From: an uncultured Shewanella sp.
Lineage (GTDB): Bacteria; Pseudomonadota; Gammaproteobacteria; Enterobacterales; Shewanellaceae
Direction: 5' to 3'
Length of the DNA stretch: 39,172 nt
Assembly (NCBI RefSeq): GCF_947491715.1
Contig: NZ_CANLKR010000043.1
Span: 1-39,172 of the forward strand
The notes beneath the pieces were generated by a model that did not search any database, had not been told where the DNA came from, and was given only the letters and a program-made list of their open reading frames with translations. This document shows, one piece after another, positions 16,486 to 26,227 of this stretch; position 1 is the first letter of the stretch, and every line of letters starts with the position of its first letter. The translations under genes and the position numbers were made by a program.

Positions 16486-17256
16486 TTAGCGAATAATACC
16501 GCGACTGGACGTGCTAACAAAATCGGTAAACAATTTCACTTGTTCGTCTTGTTGCGTCGATTCCGTTAATTCTATTATGGCTTCATCAAGCGTTAACCCA
16601 TTACGGTACATCGTTTTATAAGCACGGCGAACCGCTAACTGACTCTCTTTGGAAAAACCACGACGTTTAAGCCCTTCAATGTTTAATCCACGGGGCTTAG
16701 CAGGAAATCCTGAGGCCATAACAAACGGTGGCACATCCTGTAATACCACAGAGCTACCCGCGGTAAACGCATGGGCGCCAATATGTACAAATTGATGTAC
16801 GCCTGTCATACCACCTAAGATAGCCCAATCACCCACATGAACATGGCCCGCAATCGATGCATTATTCGCCATGATCACATTATCACCTACCACACAGTCA
16901 TGGGCGATATGCACATAAGCCATAAAGAGATTATGAGAACCGATACGAGTTTCCCAATTATCTTGGGTAGTACCACGATGAATGGTAACCGATTCACGAA
17001 TAATATTATGATCGCCAATAATGAGACGCGTCTCTTCGCCCGCATATTTTTTATCTTGGCACTCTTCACCCACAGAGGCGAATTGAAAAATACGATTACC
17101 TTTGCCAATAACCGTAGGACCTTTCACCACAACATGAGAACTTAACCAAGAATCATCACCAATTTCAACACCTGCACCTACATAGGTCCAAGGGCCAATG
17201 GTGACATTCTTGCCAATTTTGGCATCAGGATGGATATATGCTAATTCATCAATCAC
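16486..17256 (-). CDS. lpxA: UDP-N-acetylglucosamine acyltransferase
   Basis: First step of lipid A synthesis: transfer of a 3-hydroxyacyl chain from ACP to UDP-GlcNAc. The 256 residues are mostly hexapeptide repeats forming a left-handed beta helix (IHPDAKIGKNVTIGPW, WLSSHVVVKGPTVIG). The catalytic histidine lies in FMAYVHIAHDCVVGDN (about 112-127). The C-terminal helical domain starts near GLKRRGFSKE. Its ATG overlaps the fabZ stop by four bases. Confidence 0.97.
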   Translation of the reverse strand: MIDELAYIHPDAKIGKNVTIGPWTYVGAGVEIGDDSWLSSHVVVKGPTVIGKGNRIFQFASVGEECQDKKYAGEETRLIIGDHNIIRESVTIHRGTTQDNWETRIGSHNLFMAYVHIAHDCVVGDNVIMANNASIAGHVHVGDWAILGGMTGVHQFVHIGAHAFTAGSSVVLQDVPPFVMASGFPAKPRGLNIEGLKRRGFSKESQLAVRRAYKTMYRNGLTLDEAIIELTESTQQDEQVKLFTDFVSTSSRGIIR

Positions 17257-17714
17257 GTCTCAATCTCTCTACGGGCACACATGATTTCAGCTGAACAAAC
17301 TAGTTCACCATCCACTTTCGCTTCACCTGTAAAGACGCCTATTCCGCGGCGCTCTTTAATCATTTTCACTTCAAAGTGCAACTGATCACCCGGCTCAACC
17401 ACTCGCTTAAAGCGAGCTTTATCGATACCTGCGAAATAATATAGCGCATCATTAGAAGGTGCATCACTCATGGTTTTAAAAGCCAACAAACCTGTTGCCT
17501 GTGCCATGGCTTCTAAAATCAATACGCCAGGCATCACTGGCTGAACAGGGAAATGCCCTTGAAAAAAAGGCTCATTGATCGTCACATTTTTAATCGCATG
17601 CAGGCTCTCACCTTTAGTGAAATCAAGTACTCTGTCGATCAATAAAAATGGGTATCTATGGGGAAGGAACTTCAAAATTTCCTTAATATCCATACTATTC
17701 AACTGGTTTGACAC
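17253..17714 (-). CDS. fabZ: (3R)-hydroxyacyl-ACP dehydratase
   Basis: A fatty-acid synthesis dehydratase of hot-dog fold, 153 residues. His54 in FFQGHFPVQPVMPG and Glu68 in LILEAMAQATG form the catalytic pair. The start is a GTG at 17714 with GAGG about ten bases upstream; it gives the same distance to LPHRYPFLLIDRV as in E. coli FabZ, which favours it over the ATG seven codons later. FabZ competes with LpxA for 3-hydroxyacyl-ACP, and the four-base overlap with lpxA may couple their levels. Confidence 0.97.
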   Translation of the reverse strand: MSNQLNSMDIKEILKFLPHRYPFLLIDRVLDFTKGESLHAIKNVTINEPFFQGHFPVQPVMPGVLILEAMAQATGLLAFKTMSDAPSNDALYYFAGIDKARFKRVVEPGDQLHFEVKMIKERRGIGVFTGEAKVDGELVCSAEIMCARREIET

Positions 17715-17742
17715 TCAATATATTCCTCAAACTCTCACAGAG

Positions 17743-18774
17743 TTATGACTCTGAATTTACATCAACCTTTTTTTCTAACTGCTTAACGCGTTGAAAAAGG
17801 CTATCTAATTGTCTAAATCTTACCGTGTTTTTACGCCATAACTTATTGTCCATAGCCACGGTTGCAGAAGAGTATACACCAGGCTCACGAATATGATTCG
17901 TGACACTCGTACTGCCTGTAATATGCGTACCATCACCGATGTCGAGATGACCAGAGATAGCGCAATTACCGCCAATAATACAATATTTCCCTATTTTGAC
18001 ACTACCTGCCAGTGTCGTACTACCGGCGATCGCACTATTCTCACCAATAATATCATTATGGGCGATTTGCACTTGGTTATCGATAATTACGCCGTCATGG
18101 ATTTCGGTATGATCGATCGCACCACGATCCACACTAGTACCCGCACCAATCTCAACCCGAGAACCAATGCGCACGCCACCCGTTTGAGGAATTTTAATCC
18201 ATTGACCACGCTCATTGGCGTAACCAAAACCGTCAGAGCCAATCACAGCACCAGAATGTATAATACAATCAGTCCCAAAATGCACATCATGATAAACCGT
18301 CACATTGGCCCATAAACGTGTACCAGAGCCAACAATGCTATCTTGCCCTACCACAGTACCTGCGCCTACTTGAACATTTTCACCTAAAATCACATTTGCG
18401 CCAATCACAGCATTAGGGCCAATGGCAACACCTTCACCTATCATAGCAGAAGGATCTATATGTGCTGAAGGATGAATACTGTCAGCGGCATTAGGGGTAC
18501 TGTCTAGTAACTGCGCCAGTTTAGCAAACCCCACATAAGGATCTTTTAAAATAATGGCATTGCCTGCGTAACCTTCAACATCTGTCGGAGAAAGCAGTAC
18601 GGCGCCGGCTTGAGTGTTTTCTAATTGAACTCGATACTTAGCATTAGCTAAAAAAGTGATTTTTCCAGAATCAGCACTCTCCAAAGTGCCCACCGCAAAA
18701 ATTTCTTTTTGGGCGTCACCTTGGATTTCAGCGTCTAGAAAATCAGCTAATACTTGTAAAGTATAGCTTTTCAT
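17743..18774 (-). CDS. lpxD: UDP-3-O-(3-hydroxyacyl)glucosamine N-acyltransferase
   Basis: Third lipid A step: N-acylation of UDP-3-O-acylglucosamine. At 343 residues it has an N-terminal uridine-binding domain (about 1-100), a central hexapeptide-repeat beta helix (IHPSAHIDPSAMIG onward), and a C-terminal helix with RVKQLEKKVD. The IIDNQVQIAHNDIIG stretch (about 230-244) carries the expected catalytic histidine. It starts three bases after the skp stop. Confidence 0.97.
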   Translation of the reverse strand: MKSYTLQVLADFLDAEIQGDAQKEIFAVGTLESADSGKITFLANAKYRVQLENTQAGAVLLSPTDVEGYAGNAIILKDPYVGFAKLAQLLDSTPNAADSIHPSAHIDPSAMIGEGVAIGPNAVIGANVILGENVQVGAGTVVGQDSIVGSGTRLWANVTVYHDVHFGTDCIIHSGAVIGSDGFGYANERGQWIKIPQTGGVRIGSRVEIGAGTSVDRGAIDHTEIHDGVIIDNQVQIAHNDIIGENSAIAGSTTLAGSVKIGKYCIIGGNCAISGHLDIGDGTHITGSTSVTNHIREPGVYSSATVAMDNKLWRKNTVRFRQLDSLFQRVKQLEKKVDVNSES

Positions 18775-18777
18775 TAA

Positions 18778-19284
18778 TTACTTACCTTTACTTAAGGCTT
18801 CAACAACTTGCTTACTGATATCAGCATCTTTCTTAACATAAATAGCGGCACCGCGTTGCAATACCAGATCGTAATGTTCTTTTTTAGCAATAGAATCGAT
18901 AACAGTTTGCACTTTTGCTAACAATTTATTTTGCTCTTCGCCATTACGACGACGCATGTCTTCGTCTAATGCCTTGCCTTTAAGTTGTAATTCCGCTTTC
19001 ATGGATTCCATTTTACGCGCAAGGTCTGTTTTTTGAGCATCACTCATCAATGCACCATCACGCTGTTGCTTTTCCATTAAGCCTCGAAGATCTTCCTGCA
19101 TTTTTTGAACGGCAGCAACACGATCGCCAAACTCTTTTTTCAACGCTTCATTCACTTGCTCACGTTGTGGTAATTGCTCAAAAACTGATTGCATATCAAC
19201 CACTGCAATCTTTTCTGCATTGGCCGCTAATGGCGCCGCAAGTAACACTAAAACCATCATTGCGCGATTAAACACTTTCTTCAA
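18778..19284 (-). CDS. skp: Periplasmic chaperone Skp/OmpH
   Basis: A chaperone that holds unfolded outer-membrane proteins on their way to BamA. I place the start at the TTG at 19284: AGGAG lies six bases upstream, and the product then begins (M)KKVFNRAMMVLVLLAAPLAANA, a textbook signal peptide cut before EKIAVVDM. An ATG at 19320 would add 12 residues in front of the signal sequence and lacks such support. The mature protein is a charged coiled-coil hairpin (about 55-140) with the conserved IAVVDMQ start and a DLVLQRGAAIYV end strand. It follows bamA at 44 bases, a functional pairing. Confidence 0.94.
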   Translation of the reverse strand: MKKVFNRAMMVLVLLAAPLAANAEKIAVVDMQSVFEQLPQREQVNEALKKEFGDRVAAVQKMQEDLRGLMEKQQRDGALMSDAQKTDLARKMESMKAELQLKGKALDEDMRRRNGEEQNKLLAKVQTVIDSIAKKEHYDLVLQRGAAIYVKKDADISKQVVEALSKGK

Positions 19285-19328
19285 AACAGACTCCTTTTGT
19301 CGAGCAAGGATTGCCGACATGATTTAAA

Positions 19329-21812
19329 TTAAAAAGTTTGACCAATATTAAAGGAAAAGATTTCTGTCGAATCTCCCTCGTATTCCTTGATTGGCCATGC
19401 AAGATTAAACACCATTGGCCCCATGGGCGAGATCCATTGTACACTGACTCCCCATGAAGCGCGAATCAGAGTTGGATCGCTATAATCTTGAAGTTTCGCA
19501 TATTCAGAGGCTGGCATACCACTGTACGAGCCATAGTCAAATTCTGTATTCCACACGTTACCCGCATCAATAAAGAAGCTGGTTCGCACAGAATTGGTAT
19601 AGGCTTCATCTAAAAAGGGCGTCGGCACAATCATTTCAATACTGGCCGTTGCGATTGCATTACCACCCACAGAGCTACCATTCGTCACAGAGACGCTGGA
19701 ATCGGTTCCTGAGGTTGTACAAGAGCCACCCGATGAACTCGAAGAACAATTATTGGTTGACGAGGTAGAATAAACCGCTCTTGGCCCTACGGTATTAGAT
19801 TTAAAGCCTCGAATTGAAGTACTACCGCCCGCATAGAAATTCTCCCAGAAAGGCAGTATTTGGTCATTGCCATTGTAAGAGCCATAACCATTACCGTATC
19901 CCAGTTTCGCTTTCGTTAAGAATACAAAGTTCTGTTTACGCGTAAGGGGGAAATAGAAGCTAGTGTTAAAATCCGTCTTGAAATACTGCAAGTCTGAACC
20001 CGGTACCGTTGCCTTACCGTTCCAGCTTTGAGATGAACCATTAGTAGGAAATGTGCCACGGTTTAAGCTACTGCGTGACCAACCTAAACTTAATTCAACA
20101 TTGTTAAAGCTCAAGGATGAATCCGTATTATTTTGATCACCATAAATTTCATAAAATTGCAGAGCCTGATCATACTCAGCTACCTGTGAAATGGTATTGT
20201 GACGTAAGGTAATACCACCATTGAGTCGGTTCGTTTCGTTAATAGGAAAACCAGAGAAAGATGACAATGCATAAGACTCGTTGTTATAAGCCTCTAAGTT
20301 AGCACTGCTCGCATCAAACTTACTCCAAGATAAACTGCTGCCTAAACTCACCCCATCTTTAGTAAAATACGGATCGGTAAAAGAAATACTGGCATTCTTA
20401 GAATAGGTATTAGTATTAATATTAATCCCCGCCTGGTTACCTGTACCTAAGAAGTTACTTTGCTGCACACCAAGCTGTAAACTGATCCCCGAGGAGGTAC
20501 CATAACCGACACCGGCATTAAAGGAGCCAGAAGGTTGTTCTTTCACTTTAAAATCAACATCCACGAGATCATCGGTGCCCGGAACCTGTACCGTTTCAGT
20601 GTCCACAGTTTCAAAATAGCCGAGACGATTCAATCGTGTTTTAGACTGTTCAACTTGGGCTGAATTCAGCCAAGCCCCTTCCATTTGTCTTAATTCACGG
20701 CGCATCACTTCATCTTTTGTAATGGTATTACCACTAAAATTAATATTACGCACATAAACCCGTTTACCTGGTTGAATATTCACATTCAAATTAACGGTTT
20801 GCGTCTCATCATCAATATCAGGGTACACTTTAACTTCAGGGTAAGCATAACCAAAACGCCCTAAGTATTTAGCATACATTTCTTCGGTAAAAGTCACATC
20901 ACTGCCATTATACCTATCACCCGATTTGATAGGTAAAATACTCTTCATCAGAGCTTCTCGCCCCATTAAATCACCGGTTAGGGTCACATCTTTAATGGTA
21001 TACTGCTTACCTTCATTCACATTAATCGTGATATATAAGCCTTTACGATCTGGGGTCATTGCCACTTGCGTTGAGGTGATCTCAAAGCGAATATAACCGC
21101 GATTATGATAAAAACTCTTAATCGTTTCCAAATCCGCTTGCAATTTTTGCTTCTGGTATCGACGATCACCAAACAAATCCCACCAAGCGACATAATCTTT
21201 CAGCTCCAACATGCCAATTAACTGCTCATCGGTAAACTCTTTATTACCAACAATGTTAATTTGCCTGATGTCTGCTGCTAAACCTTCTGTAAAATTGAAT
21301 TTTAATTCAACACGGTTACGGGGCAGATTAATAATTTGCGCTTCCACTTTGGCGCCATACTTCCCCACACCATAGTAAAAATCTTGTAACCCTTTTTCGA
21401 TACCAGACAGCGTAGTACGGTCGAGTGATTCCCCAACTTTAACACCTGAGCCATCTAAGCTTTCTTGCAATTGTTCGTCTTTAATGTCTTTATTACCGTC
21501 AAAGGTAATGGTACTGATTGTCGGGCGCTCAACCACTTTAACAATAAGCACTCCACCATCGTGGCTTATTTCAATATCATCAAAGTTAGAAGACGCATAC
21601 AGGCTCTTAATCGCTTGTTGTAATTTTAATTGATCAACCGTATCCCCAACCTTAACAGGCAAGCTCAACAAGGCAGCACCTAAGGCCACTCGTTGAAGAC
21701 CATCTACTTGGATATCAGTCACTTCAAAAGGCTGAAAAGACTCAGCCCAACTATTCCCTGAAAAAGACGCACCGACTAATAACATCGAGGCAAAAAGTTT
21801 ATTCAATCTCAT
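19329..21812 (-). CDS. bamA: Outer-membrane protein assembly factor BamA
   Basis: The central subunit of the BAM complex, which inserts beta-barrel proteins into the outer membrane. At 827 residues it has a signal peptide (1-23, ending NSWA), five POTRA domains (about 24-430, the first starting FEVTDIQVDGLQRV) and a 16-strand barrel ending in FSFNIGQTF, with terminal Phe. The conserved loop-6 SIRGFKSNTVGPR motif is present. The loop after it has a Ser/Gly-rich insert with two cysteines (NNCSSSSSGGSC). The gene lies between rseP and skp. Confidence 0.98.
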   Translation of the reverse strand: MRLNKLFASMLLVGASFSGNSWAESFQPFEVTDIQVDGLQRVALGAALLSLPVKVGDTVDQLKLQQAIKSLYASSNFDDIEISHDGGVLIVKVVERPTISTITFDGNKDIKDEQLQESLDGSGVKVGESLDRTTLSGIEKGLQDFYYGVGKYGAKVEAQIINLPRNRVELKFNFTEGLAADIRQINIVGNKEFTDEQLIGMLELKDYVAWWDLFGDRRYQKQKLQADLETIKSFYHNRGYIRFEITSTQVAMTPDRKGLYITINVNEGKQYTIKDVTLTGDLMGREALMKSILPIKSGDRYNGSDVTFTEEMYAKYLGRFGYAYPEVKVYPDIDDETQTVNLNVNIQPGKRVYVRNINFSGNTITKDEVMRRELRQMEGAWLNSAQVEQSKTRLNRLGYFETVDTETVQVPGTDDLVDVDFKVKEQPSGSFNAGVGYGTSSGISLQLGVQQSNFLGTGNQAGININTNTYSKNASISFTDPYFTKDGVSLGSSLSWSKFDASSANLEAYNNESYALSSFSGFPINETNRLNGGITLRHNTISQVAEYDQALQFYEIYGDQNNTDSSLSFNNVELSLGWSRSSLNRGTFPTNGSSQSWNGKATVPGSDLQYFKTDFNTSFYFPLTRKQNFVFLTKAKLGYGNGYGSYNGNDQILPFWENFYAGGSTSIRGFKSNTVGPRAVYSTSSTNNCSSSSSGGSCTTSGTDSSVSVTNGSSVGGNAIATASIEMIVPTPFLDEAYTNSVRTSFFIDAGNVWNTEFDYGSYSGMPASEYAKLQDYSDPTLIRASWGVSVQWISPMGPMVFNLAWPIKEYEGDSTEIFSFNIGQTF

Positions 21813-21843
21813 AGAGCACTTCTAATTATTTGTTTGTCGTTGC

Positions 21844-23208
21844 TCAGAGCCGGGAAAAATCATTAAAGAGCGCAACGCCCATTAACATTAGCAGCATGGC
21901 TGCCCCAAATCTGAATCCAATTTCCTGTACCTTTTCCGGTACAGCCCTACCTGTGATCACTTCAATGAAGTAATACAAAAGATGTCCACCATCAAGCACT
22001 GGCAAAGGAAATAAATTAATAATCCCTAAATTTACGCTAATCAATGCAAGAAAACCTAAAAAGTAAACAAAGCCCACATTGGCACTATTGCCCGCACCTT
22101 GAGCAATAGAAATAGGTCCGCTTAAATTCTTTACTGAAATATCACCCGTAAACAATTTACCAATCATCTTAAGGCTAACAGTTACAAGCTGCCATGTTTT
22201 ATTAACGGCAACGCTAAAAGAATCTAACACACCATATTCAAGCTGCAAACGCATATTATCAGGCCAAGGTGCTAAAGTCGGTGCAATGCCTATCACACCC
22301 TCCATTTTTCCTTGGGCATTTTCGCGCTCTGTTGGCGTAACATTCAAAGTTAATCGTGTGCCTTGACGTTCAACGACCAATGACAAAGGCACATTTGCCG
22401 AATCTTGCACTAGAGTGACAAAATCATTCCAATCTTGATAAGGGACGCCATTAATGGAAATGAGTTTATCACCCACTTCTATCCCGGCTTTTTGAGCTGC
22501 GCTCCCTTTAGAAACGAGCGCAATATCAGGTAATATTTTTGGCTGATATATCGATAAGCCTAATGCCGTAACGGGCAATTCTTTTTCAGGATCAAAACGC
22601 CATTGCCTAGTATCCAGTTGATAGGTCTTCGGAGTTTCGACCCCTTCATTTTGTAAAGGCACCACACTTAATGACACTTGATTGTCACCAATATGACCCG
22701 CTAAAGCCAGATTAACCTCTTCCCAATTACGCACTTTCTGTTGATCAACCGCCACGATTTTCATGGGCTCGTGAACGACTATTTGCGCTGCTGGCGAACT
22801 GGGGGTCACACCATCAATGACAGGTTTGATAGCCGGTACCCCAATTAGATACATGAGATATAAAGCCACAATAGCAAAAATAAAATTGGCTATCGGTCCA
22901 GCGCTGACAATGGCAATTCGCTGCCAAACATTTTTCCGATTAAAGGCCTGAGATAAAAGTTCATCAGGTACATCATCAACACGCTCATCAAGCATTTTGA
23001 CATAACCGCCCAATGGAATAATCGCAAGGACGTATTCAGTGCCATCTTTGCCTATATGGCGCCAAATCGCTTTACCAAACCCAATGGAAAAACGCTCAAC
23101 TTTTACACCACAACGCCTGGCAACCCAAAAGTGTCCATATTCATGCGCGGTGATCAGTATGCCAAGGGCAACAAAAAAAGCCCCCAAATTCCATAAAAAA
23201 TCTAACAT
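21844..23208 (-). CDS. rseP: RIP-type zinc metalloprotease RseP
   Basis: An inner-membrane site-2 protease that cuts RseA after DegS and so releases the envelope-stress sigma factor. It has 454 residues. The zinc motif HEYGH is at 22-26 within the first membrane helix, and the third zinc ligand is in FPLPVLDGGHLLYY near the C-terminus. Two PDZ domains lie in the periplasmic part (about 120-310, with GSAAQKAGIEVGDKLISING in shortened form). The last helix ends GVALFNDFSRL. It sits between dxr and bamA. Confidence 0.97.
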   Translation of the reverse strand: MLDFLWNLGAFFVALGILITAHEYGHFWVARRCGVKVERFSIGFGKAIWRHIGKDGTEYVLAIIPLGGYVKMLDERVDDVPDELLSQAFNRKNVWQRIAIVSAGPIANFIFAIVALYLMYLIGVPAIKPVIDGVTPSSPAAQIVVHEPMKIVAVDQQKVRNWEEVNLALAGHIGDNQVSLSVVPLQNEGVETPKTYQLDTRQWRFDPEKELPVTALGLSIYQPKILPDIALVSKGSAAQKAGIEVGDKLISINGVPYQDWNDFVTLVQDSANVPLSLVVERQGTRLTLNVTPTERENAQGKMEGVIGIAPTLAPWPDNMRLQLEYGVLDSFSVAVNKTWQLVTVSLKMIGKLFTGDISVKNLSGPISIAQGAGNSANVGFVYFLGFLALISVNLGIINLFPLPVLDGGHLLYYFIEVITGRAVPEKVQEIGFRFGAAMLLMLMGVALFNDFSRL

Positions 23209-23227
23209 TCCCTTCCTCTGAGCGTTA

Positions 23228-24415
23228 TTAACATTTGGCTATATACTCTAAAGCGTAATGACGACTTTGAGCATCTAACGCCAATATATCATCTATTTTA
23301 TTCAGTGAATGCGGAGTGATTCTTGTTAAACAACCTTCATTCACTCGGCAAATATCAGTAAAACCTATCTTACCATCAAGAAAAGCCTGTACAGCAATTT
23401 CATTGGCTGCATTTAAAATTGTCGTCGCTTCTTGCCCTTGATGACACGCTTCAATCGCTAAACCTAAACAAGGAAAACGATTGAAATCGGGTTCAATAAA
23501 GCTTAATTGTCCGACTTTGAAAAAATCCAAAGGTTCCACACCAGAGACAATTCTTTTTGGATAGGACAAACAATGTGCAATAGGCGTGCGCATATCAGGA
23601 TTGCCCATTTGCGCCACCACTGAGCCATCTTGATATTGCACCATAGAGTGAATAACACTCTGCGGATGGATCACCACCTTTAACTTATCACTTGAGGCGT
23701 TAAATAACCATTTTGCCTCGATATACTCTAAGCCTTTATTCATCATTGTTGCTGAATCAACAGAAATTTTAGGCCCCATTGACCAGTTAGGATGCCGGCA
23801 AGCTTGCGCTGGAGACATAGAAGATAAATCCGCAAGTTCTGCATTAAGAAACGGGCCACCAGAGCCCGTTAATAAAATCTGTGCAATCCCCGCTTGGTTA
23901 AGATCACAACGGCCAATGCTCGCCTGAAGTGACTCAGGTAAACATTGGAAAATAGCATTATGCTCACTATCAACAGGCAAAACAATGGCACCTGATTGCT
24001 GCATCGCCTCAATGAATAACTGCCCTGACATGACCAAAGACTCTTTATTCGCCAGCAATACCCGCTTACCCGCTTCAACCGCCGCCAGAGTAGGAAGCAG
24101 GCCTGCCGCACCGACAATCGCTGCCATCACAATATCAACCTCAGCAGCGCTTACCAGTCCTTTTAATGTATCAACACCTGTAGTCACTTGAGTATGAAGA
24201 TGACTCGGTAGCTGCTGCTTTAATAACGCCGCCGATTTCTCATCGACCATATGGGCATATTGAGGTTGGTGAGACAAACATAACGCATGCATTTCATCTA
24301 CATTTCGATGTGCCACCAATGCAAAAACACTATATTGATCGGGATGCTTGGCCATGACATCAAGCGTACTCTTACCTATCGATCCTGTCGCACCCAAAAT
24401 AGTAACTTGCTGCAT
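23228..24415 (-). CDS. dxr: 1-deoxy-D-xylulose-5-phosphate reductoisomerase
   Basis: Second step of the MEP isoprenoid pathway, NADPH-dependent rearrangement of DXP to MEP. At 395 residues it has the nucleotide loop GATGSIGKSTLDV near the N-terminus, then LLANKESLVMSG, PVDSEHNAIFQCL (metal and substrate ligands) and KISVDSATMMNKGLE. It is also called ispC. It follows cdsA by three bases, and its pathway feeds UppS, encoded two genes upstream. Confidence 0.97.
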   Translation of the reverse strand: MQQVTILGATGSIGKSTLDVMAKHPDQYSVFALVAHRNVDEMHALCLSHQPQYAHMVDEKSAALLKQQLPSHLHTQVTTGVDTLKGLVSAAEVDIVMAAIVGAAGLLPTLAAVEAGKRVLLANKESLVMSGQLFIEAMQQSGAIVLPVDSEHNAIFQCLPESLQASIGRCDLNQAGIAQILLTGSGGPFLNAELADLSSMSPAQACRHPNWSMGPKISVDSATMMNKGLEYIEAKWLFNASSDKLKVVIHPQSVIHSMVQYQDGSVVAQMGNPDMRTPIAHCLSYPKRIVSGVEPLDFFKVGQLSFIEPDFNRFPCLGLAIEACHQGQEATTILNAANEIAVQAFLDGKIGFTDICRVNEGCLTRITPHSLNKIDDILALDAQSRHYALEYIAKC

Positions 24416-24418
24416 ATT

Positions 24419-25276
24419 TTACATCCAAAATGCAATATAAATTAACATGAAAACGGGTAATGCTGCGGTTAAACTATCGATTCTATCAAGCACCCCACCG
24501 TGACCGGGTAAAATCGTCCCCGAATCTTTAATATCAGCCACACGCTTAAACATACTTTCCGATAAATCACCTAAAGCAGAGGCTAAAGCCGTCACTAATG
24601 TCACCCCTATCAACAAACCAATTTCTTGCTCAGGGGCCATATACACCACCCCCAGAACAACCAGCATGGTCATTAATAAGCCGCCAATTAATCCCTCTAG
24701 GGTTTTAGCTGGACTCACATTAGGCATCAGCTTAGTGCGTCCAAAGGCTTTACCCGCAAAATAAGCGCCAGTATCGGCAGCCCAAACGATTAATAACACT
24801 AAGAAAACCAAAACCCCACCATAATAAGGTGCGGCATCAGAACTCAACCCTTTAAGTGAAATTAAAGCAATAAAGCAAGGGATAAGGGTAAGCTGTCCAA
24901 AAATAGACTTTAACATTGGACTGTTCTTCCAAAAGCCCGCACTTTTTGGAAATAAACAAACAAGCAACAAGGACACACACCACCACAAACCGCCCACGAG
25001 TATAATGCTCAAAAACAAGGGGTGTAATCGACCTTGCAACCAGACTTCATCGGCTGGCACTATTACATTCAGTGCCAGCAACAATAATCCAAGGGTAACC
25101 GTAAAGCTCCATTGGGTCATATTACAATTTTTATCGATAATACGCCCCCACTCTTTTGCAGCAATTAAAAAGACACCGAGTAATGCCCAAGAAAAATATT
25201 CAGTTGGCAAGTAAAAAATCGCACCAAAAACCAAAGGAATGAGACAGACTGCCGTTATTATTCGTTTTTTTAGCAA
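24419..25276 (-). CDS. cdsA: Phosphatidate cytidylyltransferase
   Basis: An inner-membrane enzyme that makes CDP-diacylglycerol from phosphatidate and CTP for phospholipid synthesis. It has 285 residues with about seven to eight hydrophobic helices. The family signature is near the C-terminus (VADIKDSGTILPGHGGVLDR, then IDSL), preceded by WAADTGAYFAGKAFGRTK and SPAKTLEG. It follows uppS by 23 bases. Confidence 0.97.
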   Translation of the reverse strand: MLKKRIITAVCLIPLVFGAIFYLPTEYFSWALLGVFLIAAKEWGRIIDKNCNMTQWSFTVTLGLLLLALNVIVPADEVWLQGRLHPLFLSIILVGGLWWCVSLLLVCLFPKSAGFWKNSPMLKSIFGQLTLIPCFIALISLKGLSSDAAPYYGGVLVFLVLLIVWAADTGAYFAGKAFGRTKLMPNVSPAKTLEGLIGGLLMTMLVVLGVVYMAPEQEIGLLIGVTLVTALASALGDLSESMFKRVADIKDSGTILPGHGGVLDRIDSLTAALPVFMLIYIAFWM

Positions 25277-25299
25277 AAAGGTTTCCTCTAAAATGTTAA

Positions 25300-26097
25300 T
25301 TAAGTCTGCAATGACTCAATTTGACTGCCTGTCAAACCAAACCGACGCTGACGTGTTGCAAACGTTGTGACAGCTTCTTTAAAATGAGACTCATTAAAGT
25401 CAGGCCACAAGGTGTCCATGAAAATTAATTCAGCGTACGCTGCCTGCCACAAAATAAAATTACTGATCCTATAATCACCACCCGTTCGGATCATTAAATC
25501 CACTTCAGGCTGATCTTGCATACTTAATTGTTCAGCAAGCGCCTCTTCCGTAAAAGCCTCTACTGACAATTCGCCACTTTGCACTTGTTTTGCCAATTTT
25601 TGTGCTGCTTGTAAAATATCCCATCGTCCGCCATAGTTGGCTGCCACATTGAGAACCAAATCGTTATTTTGAGACGTTTGCTCTTGAGCTAAAATGATTT
25701 TTTTCTGAAGTTTTTCAGAAAAGCGACTAATATCACCAATGATATTTAGCCGAACCCCATTCTTATGCAGCAATTTAATTTCACGTTGAAGTACCGTAAA
25801 AAAAAGTTGCATCAATAAATTAACTTCTTTGTCTGGGCGTCGCCAATTCTCGCTTGAAAAAGCAAATAAAGTCAGTGAAGGTATACCTAAATCTCTGGCC
25901 GTACTGACCGCTCTTCTGACCGCCTTTACTCCCGCCTGATGACCTATCACCCTTGGCTTACCCTGCCCTTGAGCCCAACGTCCATTACCATCCATAATAA
26001 TTGCCACATGTTGTGGCACCGACTGTTTTATTAATTCAGACGCGAGCGCAGATGCACTCGACGACATGCCATCGTCGGTATGAGGATCCATTGACAT
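25300..26097 (-). CDS. uppS: Undecaprenyl pyrophosphate synthase
   Basis: A cis-prenyltransferase that makes the C55 lipid carrier for peptidoglycan and O-antigen. It has 265 residues. The catalytic Asp36 is in IIMDGNGRWAQ, with HQAGVKAVRR, LTLFAFSSENWRRP and the C-terminal DLMIRTGGDYRISNF and ELIFMDTLWPDF. The first ATG (26097) has AGGG eight bases upstream, which favours it over the internal ATG two codons on. The 130-base gap before it may hold a promoter (TATACT on the minus strand), but no strong -35 is visible. Confidence 0.97.
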   Translation of the reverse strand: MSMDPHTDDGMSSSASALASELIKQSVPQHVAIIMDGNGRWAQGQGKPRVIGHQAGVKAVRRAVSTARDLGIPSLTLFAFSSENWRRPDKEVNLLMQLFFTVLQREIKLLHKNGVRLNIIGDISRFSEKLQKKIILAQEQTSQNNDLVLNVAANYGGRWDILQAAQKLAKQVQSGELSVEAFTEEALAEQLSMQDQPEVDLMIRTGGDYRISNFILWQAAYAELIFMDTLWPDFNESHFKEAVTTFATRQRRFGLTGSQIESLQT

Positions 26098-26227
26098 CTA
26101 TAAAACCCTTAAAAATAACAAACGCCGCGTAGTATAACCTCACACGGCGCCTGAACTCTAGAGGCTGTTGAGCTTTGATGATGATTTCTCCACAAAAAAC
26201 AACAATCCCTAATACTGGGTAAGAGTA

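Noticed and set aside
18778..19320. Skp starting at the ATG at 19320
   Set aside because: It would place 12 residues before a complete signal peptide. The TTG at 19284 has AGGAG at ideal distance.
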